Assembly (NCBI RefSeq): GCF_025628885.1
Contig: NZ_JAOTIF010000015.1
Coordinates: 94,372 to 158,371 of the forward strand
DNA: 64,000 bases
Reading direction: 5' to 3'
DNA from: Paraflavisolibacter caeni
GTDB taxonomy: Bacteria > Bacteroidota > Bacteroidia > Chitinophagales > Chitinophagaceae
In this document: positions 15,749 to 23,717 of the stretch, one piece after another
How positions within the stretch are numbered: position 1 is the stretch's first letter
Layout of the letters: every line of letters starts with the position of its first letter
The notes under the pieces: generated by a model
Told to the model about the DNA's origin: nothing
Databases searched by the model: none
The model's input: the letters and a program-made list of their open reading frames with translations, nothing else
Made by a program: the position numbers and the translations under genes

Positions 15749-17938
15749 ATGTTACGGCAAAAATTCAGTAAAACATTTGAAATAGGCGATGGCAGACAGG
15801 TTACTATTGAGACCGGTAGATTGGCACGCCAGGCCGATGGTGCTGTTACAGTAACAATGGGCAATTGTATTTTGTTGGCTACTGCTGTGGCCAGCGAAGA
15901 ACCAAAGGAAGGCCAGGACTTTTTTCCATTGAGTGTTGACTATATGGAAAAATTCTCTTCAGCAGGCCGTATTCCGGGTTCTTTCTTTAAACGTGAAGGA
16001 AGGCTTAGTGATTATGAAGTTTTAATCTCCCGCCTTATTGATAGGGCATTACGTCCTCTTTTCCCTGAAGATTATCTTTGTGATGTTCAGGTGATCGTTA
16101 CATTGATCTCCAGCGATCCGGAAGTTATGCCTGATGCGCTGGCCTGCCTTGCAGCTTCCGCGGCACTGGCAGTTTCTACAATCCCCATCAAAGAAGTGAT
16201 CTCCGAAGTGCGCATCAGCCGCATTGATGGTGAATATAAAATAAACCCTTCCCGCTCTGAAATGCAAAAATCCGATATGGATTTTATGATCGGAGCTACA
16301 GAGAAGAACATCATGATGGTGGAAGGTGAAGCTAAAGAATGTAGTGAAGAAGAGCTGGTTAAAGCTCTGGAAATCGCTCATGAAGCCATCAGAGTACAGA
16401 TCAAAGCACAGCAGGAACTGAGGGACTTGGTTGGTGTGAAAGAAAAAAGGGATTACCCCAAACCTGCACAAGATGAGGCTTTGCGCAAGAAAGTTGAAGA
16501 ATTTGCTACAGCAAAGATTGCCGAGCAATCAAAAGCAAACCTTCCAAAAGCAGAACGCAAGGATGCTTACAAAAAGGTTTACGAAGAATTGAAAGAAATA
16601 GTTCGTCAAGAGGCTAACCTGTCGGAAGGAGAAGAAATATCTGATGGTACAAAGAAACTGATTAAAAATTACTTGGCTGATGTTCAGTACAACGTCGTGC
16701 GCGATATGATCTTAAATGATCATGTTCGCTTGGACGGTAGGGGTTTGGAACAGGTTCGCCCGTTGGATATGGAAGTGGATGTCCTGCCTACGCCACACGG
16801 CTCGGCTCTGTTTACTCGAGGTGAAACTCAATCTCTGACCACAGTTACATTAGGTACACCATTAGATGAACTCCTGATTGAAAGTGCTGCCAAATCAGAA
16901 TATTCCAAATTCATCCTACACTATAACTTTCCTCCATTTTCAACTGGTGAGGTTAAGTTCTTAAGAGGACCTGGCCGCCGAGAGGTAGGTCATGGAAACC
17001 TGGCGCTACGCTCATTGAAACAAATGATGCCAGGAGAAGATTTTGCTTATACCGTCCGTGTGGTAAGTGATATCCTGGAAAGTAATGGTTCCTCTTCAAT
17101 GGCAACTGTTTGTGCTGGCTCCCTTGCTCTGATGGATGCTGGTATTGCTTTCCCTAAACACGTAGCCGGTGTAGCAATGGGTTTGATCACTAAAGAAGGT
17201 AAATACGCCGTATTAACCGATATCTTAGGTGATGAAGACCACCTCGGTGATATGGATTTTAAAGTAACTGGTACGCGCGAAGGTATCTGTGGTATCCAGA
17301 TGGATATCAAAGTAGATGGCCTTCCCATGGAAATCATGCGCAATGCGCTCGAGCAAGCTCGCCGCGGTCGCATGCATATTCTGGATGCAATGTATAATTG
17401 TATTGCAGAGGCAAGATCTGATGTGAAACCTCATGCACCACGCACTGTGAAAATGTTTATCGACCGTGAATTTATTGGTGCAGTGATCGGGCCTGGTGGT
17501 AAAGTGATCCAGGAAATTCAACGTGAGACTGGTACTACTATCAATATCGAAGAGAAAAATAATATGGGCGAGGTGAGCATCTTTGGTACGGTAAAAGAAG
17601 GCGTTGAGAAAGCTCATAACTGGGTGAAAGGTATCGTTGCTGTTCCAACAGTTGGCGACGTTTACGAAGCTACAGTGAAATCGATACAGCCCTACGGTGC
17701 TTTTGTTGAGTTCCTGCCTGGTAAACAAGGGTTGCTGCATATCTCTGAAGTAAGCTGGAAGCGCCTGGAAAGCCTTGAAGGTGTTCTGAATGAAGGAGAT
17801 GTGGTAAAAGTAAAACTGACAGGTACAGATCCAAAGACTGGCAAATTCAAGCTTTCCCGTAAAATATTGCTGCCAAAGCCTGAAGGCCAGCAGCCACAAC
17901 AACGCGGCGGTAACGGTCAGTCTGAAAAACAATCTTAA
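15749..17938 (+). CDS. pnp: Polynucleotide phosphorylase
   Basis: A 729-residue 3'-to-5' exoribonuclease using phosphate to release nucleoside diphosphates. It has two RNase PH-like domains (about 1-230 and 310-540), with the basic motifs FKREGRLSDYEVLISRLIDR and FLRGPGRREVGHGNLALR and the acidic pair in DILGDEDHLGDMDFKV near residue 495. A KH domain follows (FIGAVIGPGGKVIQEIQ, about 572-590), then an S1 domain (VGDVYEATVKSIQPYGAFVE, about 635-705). The last 20 residues are Gln/Gly rich. Length and domain order are standard. A terminator follows. Confidence 0.98.
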   Translation: MLRQKFSKTFEIGDGRQVTIETGRLARQADGAVTVTMGNCILLATAVASEEPKEGQDFFPLSVDYMEKFSSAGRIPGSFFKREGRLSDYEVLISRLIDRALRPLFPEDYLCDVQVIVTLISSDPEVMPDALACLAASAALAVSTIPIKEVISEVRISRIDGEYKINPSRSEMQKSDMDFMIGATEKNIMMVEGEAKECSEEELVKALEIAHEAIRVQIKAQQELRDLVGVKEKRDYPKPAQDEALRKKVEEFATAKIAEQSKANLPKAERKDAYKKVYEELKEIVRQEANLSEGEEISDGTKKLIKNYLADVQYNVVRDMILNDHVRLDGRGLEQVRPLDMEVDVLPTPHGSALFTRGETQSLTTVTLGTPLDELLIESAAKSEYSKFILHYNFPPFSTGEVKFLRGPGRREVGHGNLALRSLKQMMPGEDFAYTVRVVSDILESNGSSSMATVCAGSLALMDAGIAFPKHVAGVAMGLITKEGKYAVLTDILGDEDHLGDMDFKVTGTREGICGIQMDIKVDGLPMEIMRNALEQARRGRMHILDAMYNCIAEARSDVKPHAPRTVKMFIDREFIGAVIGPGGKVIQEIQRETGTTINIEEKNNMGEVSIFGTVKEGVEKAHNWVKGIVAVPTVGDVYEATVKSIQPYGAFVEFLPGKQGLLHISEVSWKRLESLEGVLNEGDVVKVKLTGTDPKTGKFKLSRKILLPKPEGQQPQQRGGNGQSEKQS

Positions 17939-17963
17939 TAGCTAAATAAGTCCCCAAGACTGT

Positions 17964-18028
17964 AAGTCCGAAGGTTGGAAAGTATGTTCATGATACATGA
18001 ATTATCTTTCTGGCTTCCGGACTTTTTG
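17964..18028 (+). terminator. Long imperfect hairpin after pnp
   Basis: AAGTCCG (17964-17970) pairs with CGGACTT (18018-18024), with more pairing inside and a perfect inner hairpin TTCATG-ATA-CATGAA (17987-18001). A T-run follows. It separates pnp from prmA. Confidence 0.75.
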
Positions 18029-18069
18029 TTTCTTTGAAGTTGCGTAACGCTCATTTATTAAAATAAGTA

Positions 18070-18879
18070 ATGGACTCAATCAAACTCTCTATTAAAGCTT
18101 CCCAGGAGGCCCAGGAATTGTTAATCGCTACCTTAAGTGATTTGAATGCAACAGGATTTGAACAACAGGAAGATGTTTTGATTGCCTGGTTTTATGCTGA
18201 TGATTTCAACGAAGTGGAGATACTGCCTTTGCTGAGCTCTTATGAATATGATGTAGAAACTGTAAAAGAGCAAAACTGGAACGAGATGTGGGAGAAAGAT
18301 TTCCAGCCTGTCATAGTTGAGGATTTTTGTGCCATTCGTGCTCACTTTCATGAACCTATAACAACTGTCCAACATGAAATCATTATTACTCCCAAGATGA
18401 GTTTCGGTACAGGACATCATGCTACCACCTACATGATGGTTCAGCAAATGAAGGATATTGATTTTAGAAATAAATCAGTTTTTGATTTTGGAACAGGTAC
18501 TGGAATTTTAGCAATCCTTGCAGAAAAGCTGGGCGCACGAGAAATTACAGCTATTGATGTGGACGATTGGAGTATTGAAAATGCTGCCGAAAATATAGCA
18601 AGAAATCAGTGTCAGGCAATCGAATTGTATCAATCATCAAGCGTCCCTGTCACCAAAACTTTTGATATCATTCTGGCAAATATTAACAAAAACGTCATTT
18701 TGCAACATCTGGCATCAATAATAGATGCTATAGGTGAGGAAGGAAAAGTATTGTTTAGTGGTTTGTTGATCGAAGACGAACAGGATATAATTTCAGCTTG
18801 TAAAGGTTTTCCATTATCATTATTGAGAAAAGTCAGTAGAGGTAATTGGATTTCCTTATACTTTAGCAAAACAAGCTGA
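18070..18879 (+). CDS. prmA: Ribosomal protein L11 methyltransferase
   Basis: A 269-residue SAM-dependent enzyme that trimethylates ribosomal protein L11. The N-terminal substrate-recognition domain (about 1-95) contains WNEMWEKDFQPV. The catalytic domain has the PrmA signature PKMSFGTGHHATTYMM (about 110-125), the SAM motif VFDFGTGTGILAI (about 138-150), the acidic ribose-binding ITAIDVDDWSIENA, and ILANINKNVI (about 200). Length is slightly below the E. coli protein, normal for Bacteroidota. It lies 131 bp after pnp and 68 bp before plsY. Confidence 0.95.
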   Translation: MDSIKLSIKASQEAQELLIATLSDLNATGFEQQEDVLIAWFYADDFNEVEILPLLSSYEYDVETVKEQNWNEMWEKDFQPVIVEDFCAIRAHFHEPITTVQHEIIITPKMSFGTGHHATTYMMVQQMKDIDFRNKSVFDFGTGTGILAILAEKLGAREITAIDVDDWSIENAAENIARNQCQAIELYQSSSVPVTKTFDIILANINKNVILQHLASIIDAIGEEGKVLFSGLLIEDEQDIISACKGFPLSLLRKVSRGNWISLYFSKTS

Positions 18880-18919
18880 GCAATTATTACTTTAACTTTA
18901 AATCTCAATGCTTTATAAG

Positions 18920-18927
18920 TAATTTTG
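18920..18927 (+). promoter_or_regulatory. Bacteroidota-type -7 box before plsY
   Basis: TAATTTTG, a TAnnTTTG match, lies 20 bp before the plsY start, so plsY probably has its own promoter inside the short prmA-plsY gap. Confidence 0.45.
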
Positions 18928-18947
18928 CACTGTATTAACAGCTTTCT

Positions 18948-19601
18948 ATGAATGAAATTTTGTTGATTGTTTTGGCATATTTAATAGGAAGTATTCCAAC
19001 CTCCGTGTGGGTAAGTAAATCCTATTTCGGAATAGATATTAGGGACTACGGTAGTGGGAATGCCGGAGCTACTAATACTTATCGCATTTTAGGTTCTAAA
19101 TGGGGTACTTTCGTTATGGTCGTTGATATGCTGAAAGCTGTTATTGCTGTTAAGCTTGCTTTCATGCTGCCGGAAGTTTACGACAACGAGTTATACCTTA
19201 TTAATCTACAATTAGGACTAGGCCTTGCTGCCGTAGTCGGTCATATTTTTCCAATTTGGGCAAATTTTAAAGGAGGAAAGGGGGTGGCTTCTCTCTTTGG
19301 TATGGTGCTCGGTATCCAGCCAAATGTCGCTTTATGCTGTGTAGGAGTTTTTATCTTGGTATTATACCTTACCCGTTGGGTTTCATTAAGCTCTATTCTG
19401 GCAAGTATAGCTTTCCCCATTTTTATTCTATATATTTTCAACGAGCCTGAATATTTCTACCGTGTTTTTGCAATCATCGTCGCATTAATGGTATTATTCA
19501 CACATCAAAAAAATATAGGCCGTCTGATTAAAGGCGGTGAAAGCAAAGTCCCGATCCTAAAGTACAGGGATAGACGCAAACAACGGCGTAGACATGAATA
19601 A
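18948..19601 (+). CDS. plsY: Glycerol-3-phosphate acyltransferase PlsY
   Basis: A 217-residue integral membrane enzyme that moves an acyl group from acyl-phosphate to glycerol-3-phosphate, giving lysophosphatidate. About five membrane helices are visible. The three PlsY loop motifs are present: GSIPTSVWVSKS (about 14-25), the DYGSGNAGATNTYR glycerol-phosphate region (about 33-46), and VGHIFPIWANFKGGKGVAS (about 98-116). The C-terminal basic tail (RDRRKQRRRHE) faces the cytosol. PlsC, the next enzyme in the pathway, is encoded at 46,110. A perfect palindromic terminator follows. Confidence 0.95.
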   Translation: MNEILLIVLAYLIGSIPTSVWVSKSYFGIDIRDYGSGNAGATNTYRILGSKWGTFVMVVDMLKAVIAVKLAFMLPEVYDNELYLINLQLGLGLAAVVGHIFPIWANFKGGKGVASLFGMVLGIQPNVALCCVGVFILVLYLTRWVSLSSILASIAFPIFILYIFNEPEYFYRVFAIIVALMVLFTHQKNIGRLIKGGESKVPILKYRDRRKQRRRHE

Positions 19602-19616
19602 ACTTTATTTATATTC

Positions 19617-19652
19617 AATAAAAACGCACAGGATATCCTGTGCGTTTTTATT
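19617..19652. terminator. Perfect 36-bp palindromic terminator after plsY
   Basis: AATAAAAACGCACAGGAT (19617-19634) is followed at once by its exact reverse complement (19635-19652). The A-run and T-run on the two arms make it a symmetrical bidirectional terminator. Confidence 0.93.
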
Positions 19653-19737
19653 AACAATCCTTTAGTAATTCTTCATAGTACTAATTAATTAGTACTCATT
19701 AACTATTTTCCTTTCACTTTTCACCACTCCCAATTCT

Positions 19738-19745
19738 TATTTTTG
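19738..19745 (+). promoter_or_regulatory. Bacteroidota-type -7 box before the M48 peptidase
   Basis: TATTTTTG, a TAnnTTTG match, 86 bp before the start. The implied leader of about 80 nt has no feature I can name. Confidence 0.4.
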
Positions 19746-19831
19746 CATTTCCTTTCTTAAACCATTTTAAGGTAGATAGGTCATTGTAATATTTGGTATA
19801 ACTATTGGAATTATTATAAAAAAGCAAGAAA

Positions 19832-20644
19832 ATGGTACGGAACATTCTTACCCTATTTATTGTTGCAGCAACGGTGATATCCTGCTCAACAAATCCTGTA
19901 ACAGGTAGAAGTCAATTTAAGTTGGTATCTGAATCTGAACTTCAGGCAATGGCTACTCAGGAATATCGTCAGTTTCTATCACAAAACAAAACAGTAAGTC
20001 CATCAGCAGATAAAGATGCAGAAATGGTTCGTCGTGTTGGCCAGCGTCTCGCCAACGCTTTGCAATCTTATTACAAACAGCAGGGATTAAGTGAAGTATT
20101 GAACGGTTATCAATGGGAGTTCAATCTTGTAAATAACAAAGAAGCAAATGCATGGGCTATGCCAGGGGGAAAAGTGGTTGTATACACAGGTTTATTGCCA
20201 ATAACCCAAAATGAAGCAGCTCTGGCAAATGTACTGGGACATGAAATTTCTCATGCAATTTTTCAGCATGGTAATGAGCGGATGAGTCAGGGGTTGGCTC
20301 AACAGTTAGGTGGAGCAGCTTTATCCGTTGCATTATCTTCAAAACCCGCAGAAACGCAAAGTCTTTTTATGCAAGCTTATGGCCTGGGTAGTCAGGTTGG
20401 CGTGCTTTTACCATTTTCCCGTAAACACGAATTGGAGGCTGATAGGTATGGAATGCGCTGGGCTGCTTTAGCGGGTTATAACCCTAGAGAAGCTATCGCC
20501 TTGTGGCAAAGAATGGAAAAAATGTCAACAGGCAGCAGACCTCCTGAATTCTTGAGTACGCACCCGGCAGAAGAAAACAGGATAGCATACTTACAAAAGT
20601 ATTTAGATGAAGCTCTACAATATTATAAACCAATTAGTAAATAA
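19832..20644 (+). CDS. M48-family zinc metalloprotease lipoprotein
   Basis: A 270-residue periplasmic peptidase, anchored by a lipid on the cysteine of VISCSTNP (about residue 18). The zinc site is the HEISH motif (NVLGHEISHAIFQHG, about residues 135-150), with the third ligand in HELEADRYGMRWAALAGYNP (about 200). A conserved histidine follows in STHPAEENR (about 248). This is the arrangement of the LoiP/YcaL/BepA-type quality-control proteases that cleave misassembled outer-membrane proteins. It lacks the TPR domain of BepA, so it is closer to LoiP. Substrates are not known. Transcribed alone, with a terminator downstream. Confidence 0.92.
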   Translation: MVRNILTLFIVAATVISCSTNPVTGRSQFKLVSESELQAMATQEYRQFLSQNKTVSPSADKDAEMVRRVGQRLANALQSYYKQQGLSEVLNGYQWEFNLVNNKEANAWAMPGGKVVVYTGLLPITQNEAALANVLGHEISHAIFQHGNERMSQGLAQQLGGAALSVALSSKPAETQSLFMQAYGLGSQVGVLLPFSRKHELEADRYGMRWAALAGYNPREAIALWQRMEKMSTGSRPPEFLSTHPAEENRIAYLQKYLDEALQYYKPISK

Positions 20645-20719
20645 CTATATTAGTTTATTACCAAATTAGTATAATTAAATATAATATAAAATATAGAGAT
20701 AAATACTTCTGGATCCTTT

Positions 20720-20758
20720 AAAAAGCCCGTTAATATTGGTTATTAACGGGCTTTTTAT
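20720..20758 (+). terminator. Terminator after the M48 peptidase gene
   Basis: A perfect 16-bp stem, 20720-20735 with 20741-20756 (core AAGCCCGTTAATA), with a 5-nt loop and a T-tract on the 3' arm. Confidence 0.93.
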
Positions 20759-20791
20759 TACTTAATGTGTGGTAGTTACAGCAAACTTTTG

Positions 20792-20799
20792 TAATTTTG
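20792..20799 (+). promoter_or_regulatory. Bacteroidota-type -7 box before the DUF3052-like gene
   Basis: TAATTTTG, a TAnnTTTG match, 69 bp before the start at 20869. Confidence 0.4.
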
Positions 20800-20868
20800 C
20801 CTGCTGTTTATTAGAAAAAAGCTGTCAATTTATATAACTGCTTCGTTTTAAACAAATTTAAACAAAAT

Positions 20869-21321
20869 ATGTCTCAAACAATTTTTGAAAAATTACAGCT
20901 AAAAAACGAAAAGAATTTATTAATTCAAGGTTTGCCTTCCTCAATCGAAAAGCAGTTCACAAAGCTTTCCTTCGCAAAAAATCTCACTCCTTTATTGAGA
21001 AGCAGAAAAATTGAGTTTGCACTGATATTTTCAGTTAGTGAATACCAGTTGAATTGTATTCTGCAAGATATTATGCCCGCATTAAAGGAAGAATCCAAGC
21101 TTTGGATAGCTTATCCAAAAGCTACTTCCAAAATAGTAACAGATCTTAATCGCGAAAGCAGTTGGAATAAACTGTTTAGCGCTGGATATGAAAACATAGA
21201 GCAAGTTTCTTTAGATCATGTTTGGGATGCTGCTCAATTTAAAAAGCTGGAAGCTGTAGAAATGGAAGTTGAAGAAACTGAAGTAAAAGTACTACCAAAA
21301 AGAAAAGCAGTTAAAGTATAA
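20869..21321 (+). CDS. DUF3052-like small cytosolic protein
   Basis: A 150-residue soluble protein. The pattern LLIQGLPSS near the N-terminus, then ALIFSVSEYQL, then SKLWIAYPKATSKIVTDLNR, then a conserved tryptophan (SSWNKLF) and VSLDHVWDAAQFKK resembles the DUF3052 family, whose role is unknown. The last 25 residues are an alternating acidic/basic tail (VEMEVEETEVKV, then PKRKAVKV). It is flanked by a terminator upstream and 279 bp without a gene downstream (21,322-21,600), in which I see only a weak hairpin near 21,357-21,384. Confidence 0.65.
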   Translation: MSQTIFEKLQLKNEKNLLIQGLPSSIEKQFTKLSFAKNLTPLLRSRKIEFALIFSVSEYQLNCILQDIMPALKEESKLWIAYPKATSKIVTDLNRESSWNKLFSAGYENIEQVSLDHVWDAAQFKKLEAVEMEVEETEVKVLPKRKAVKV

Positions 21322-21600
21322 GCCTGTTTGACAACTCAGTGCCGTTTCACAATTTGGAAATAGTAAGCTCTTAAAACTATTTTCTATGAATGCGTATGTC
21401 TGTAACTCATGAGATAATCATCTTATATAGGCTCGCATTAATACTACAATCATTTTTCAATTTTTAATGTAACCTATAGTAATTGTTTCTTGCTAAATAC
21501 CAGTTTTCTATAGTAGAATCCTTTCTCCTTAAGTCTTTTTATTCTTGCTAAACATTCGAACATACATCCTTTATATAATAAGTTACTCTTCACCAATCTG

Positions 21601-22797
21601 TCATTGCTCAAACAGACAAAAACTCCCTCCAACCCAACTTTTATCTTTATTATAATCGACTCCAATCATTTTTCCTTTACTAAGCCTGGCTAAGTTATTA
21701 GTGGCTAAAGGCCTGGGTGTTCCCGGCTCCCAGAAATAAAAAAGACGGATCTCCACCTTTGCTTTTTCATCAGGCGTTTCAATTATAGGAGCATAGGTAA
21801 CCTTCCGTTGTAAGATCCAGTTTTCTTTATCTTCTATATTGTTAAGAGCTTCGTTTGTAACATCAATGATGACTCCATGGCCAGCAAATGAAAAAAGCGG
21901 TTTGGCAACATAGTTATGTAAATCAGTTGGAAATGTATTCAATTCATGTAAGAATACTGTTTTCGGTACTAAGGGATGTTTGATGAATGGCAGGCTGAAT
22001 TTACTGATACGGTAAAACCAGTTAGGGTGAGGTACCCACTCTACATCGACTTCTTCTTGAAAGAACTTTCCCTTTTCCTGGACTTCCTTGGGTTGTTGAA
22101 GCAGTTCATCGAAAATAACTCGGTTATAGATTCTCTTGATAATTATTTTCTTTTCATCTTTTATATAAAAGAGATGTTTACCTTCTTGGATGATTTCTGT
22201 GATGCAAACTATGTTAATGCCTAGAAGATCCCGGGTTGCATAAAAGTCAACCTTGGTTTTCTGCCGGTGAGGAAATAGCTCTAATAGTATAACATGCTCA
22301 GGATCTTCTCCATCCAAAATAACTTTCTTCAAGAGTTCAAAATAGCTTTCTTGATTGAATCCATTAAGGTATATACTAAAGTTTTCTGGCCAGGTAAAAT
22401 GATGGTGTGCAATTTCAGGCAGTAAAGCATGCCATGCAAATAGTGATGGAAAGCCTTGCATTTCTATCAACTGTGGTTCTAGGTCACCTGTCTTATTATG
22501 ACAAACTGCAAAGTCAAAGATCAGGAAGTGTGGCCTTGCATCCTGAGCCGGTACTTTCAAGTGTTTGGGGATTGCTGCATCACTTTTCGCTATATAGTTT
22601 GGATCCGTGATCACATCAATGATATTTTCACAAGTATCCAGCATCTTTTGTGTGAAGTCTTTCGGAACAAAAACAGGTGTTTCGGCGATTCTGAAATCCA
22701 TATGGCCGGGATAAACATTTTTAAGCTCCTGGATATAGGATTGGTATTTTTCGTCACTGAACTGTTCATTGAAAATCTTTCTTAATTCCGGTATCAT
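21601..22797 (-). CDS. Uncharacterised ATP-grasp-like protein
   Basis: A 398-residue soluble protein without signal peptide. The C-terminal half has the feel of an ATP-grasp ligase: a lysine in NYVAKPLFSFAGHGVIIDV (about 290-308), NWILQRKVTYAP (about 328), acidic/basic strand KVEIRLFYFW (about 348), and a last segment with an asparagine and double glycine (ATNNLARLSK, WVGGSFCLF). The N-terminal half has ARPHFLIFDFAVC and PQLIEMQGFPSLFA. ATP-grasp enzymes join a carboxylate to an amine or thiol; the substrate here is unknown. The minus-strand sequence TATCTTTC ends 5 bp before the start, a near match to the -7 box. It is divergent from the NIPSNAP gene. Confidence 0.6.
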   Translation of the reverse strand: MIPELRKIFNEQFSDEKYQSYIQELKNVYPGHMDFRIAETPVFVPKDFTQKMLDTCENIIDVITDPNYIAKSDAAIPKHLKVPAQDARPHFLIFDFAVCHNKTGDLEPQLIEMQGFPSLFAWHALLPEIAHHHFTWPENFSIYLNGFNQESYFELLKKVILDGEDPEHVILLELFPHRQKTKVDFYATRDLLGINIVCITEIIQEGKHLFYIKDEKKIIIKRIYNRVIFDELLQQPKEVQEKGKFFQEEVDVEWVPHPNWFYRISKFSLPFIKHPLVPKTVFLHELNTFPTDLHNYVAKPLFSFAGHGVIIDVTNEALNNIEDKENWILQRKVTYAPIIETPDEKAKVEIRLFYFWEPGTPRPLATNNLARLSKGKMIGVDYNKDKSWVGGSFCLFEQ

Positions 22798-22878
22798 ATA
22801 CGAAAGATAATTTTTTCATTGAAAATTTTAACCGTTCGTGTTCAATTTAATATTTTAGCGGCCAACTCAAAAAACCAT

Positions 22879-23649
22879 ATGAAATACTTAATTGCCATTC
22901 TTTTATGCTGTATAGTGTGTTTGCATTCTTCTGCTAAAGACAAACAAGAATTTTATGAAATAAGAGTTTATCACCTGCAAAATAAAGAACAGGAAAATCG
23001 TGTCGACCGCTACCTCAAAGATGCATTGCTTCCAGCCTTACACAGGCAAGGTTATGAAAGGGTAGGGGTATTTAAACCTGTGGGCAATGATACAAGTAGC
23101 AATAAGCGTGTATATGTTCTGATCCCTTACAAAAAGTTAGAACACTTCCTCTCTTTAGAAAAAGATATTCAAAAAGATAAGGTCTATTTGGAAAAAGGTG
23201 CCGATTATATTAATACTGCATATAATAATCCTGCTTATGCACGTATCGAAAGCATCCTTCTTCAGGCATTTGAGGGTATGCCTTTGGGAAGCAAACCTGG
23301 ATTAAAGTCCCCTTGTTCAGAACGTATATATGAACTTCGTAGCTATGAAAGCGCTTCGGAAAAGATCTATGCAAATAAAGTAGAAATGTTCAATAAAGGG
23401 GATGAAATTGGCATATTTAATAAACTAGGCTTTAACGCTGTGTTTTATGGTGAGGTGTTGGCAGGTTGCACCAAACCAAACTTGATGTATATGACTTCAT
23501 TTGAAAACATGGAGGAGCGAGACAAACACTGGAAAACTTTTGGGAGTGATCCCGCCTGGAAGGCATTATCTTCAAAACCTGAGTATAAGAACAATGTGTC
23601 TAAACATATCATCACGTTTCTCCAGGCTACAGACTATTCCGACTTATAA
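22879..23649 (+). CDS. NIPSNAP family protein, secreted
   Basis: A 256-residue protein with a signal peptide (MKYLIAILLCCIVCLHSSAK). It contains two NIPSNAP-like ferredoxin-fold modules, the first starting FYEIRVYHLQNKEQENRVDR and the second RIYELRSYESASEKIYANKV, then FNKLGFNAVFYGEVLAG and MYMTSFENMEERDKHWKTF. The family is widespread and lacks a settled function. The ATG at 22879 gives the signal peptide at the terminus; an in-frame TTG at 22819 would not. It is transcribed away from the ATP-grasp-like gene and converges on the TonB receptor gene. Confidence 0.88.
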   Translation: MKYLIAILLCCIVCLHSSAKDKQEFYEIRVYHLQNKEQENRVDRYLKDALLPALHRQGYERVGVFKPVGNDTSSNKRVYVLIPYKKLEHFLSLEKDIQKDKVYLEKGADYINTAYNNPAYARIESILLQAFEGMPLGSKPGLKSPCSERIYELRSYESASEKIYANKVEMFNKGDEIGIFNKLGFNAVFYGEVLAGCTKPNLMYMTSFENMEERDKHWKTFGSDPAWKALSSKPEYKNNVSKHIITFLQATDYSDL

Positions 23650-23717
23650 CCTAAGTCGGAATAGTTGATGAATCCATAACTACTACTGATCCTTAAAACT
23701 CCTCAAAAGATCTTAGT

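Noticed and set aside
16049..16528. 159-codon open frame antisense to pnp
   Set aside because: Shadow of pnp with no family resemblance or start signal.
17225..17932. 235-codon open frame antisense to pnp
   Set aside because: It lies wholly opposite the well-supported pnp coding sequence, has no recognisable domain, and is rich in residues typical of complementary frames (F, H, L, C).
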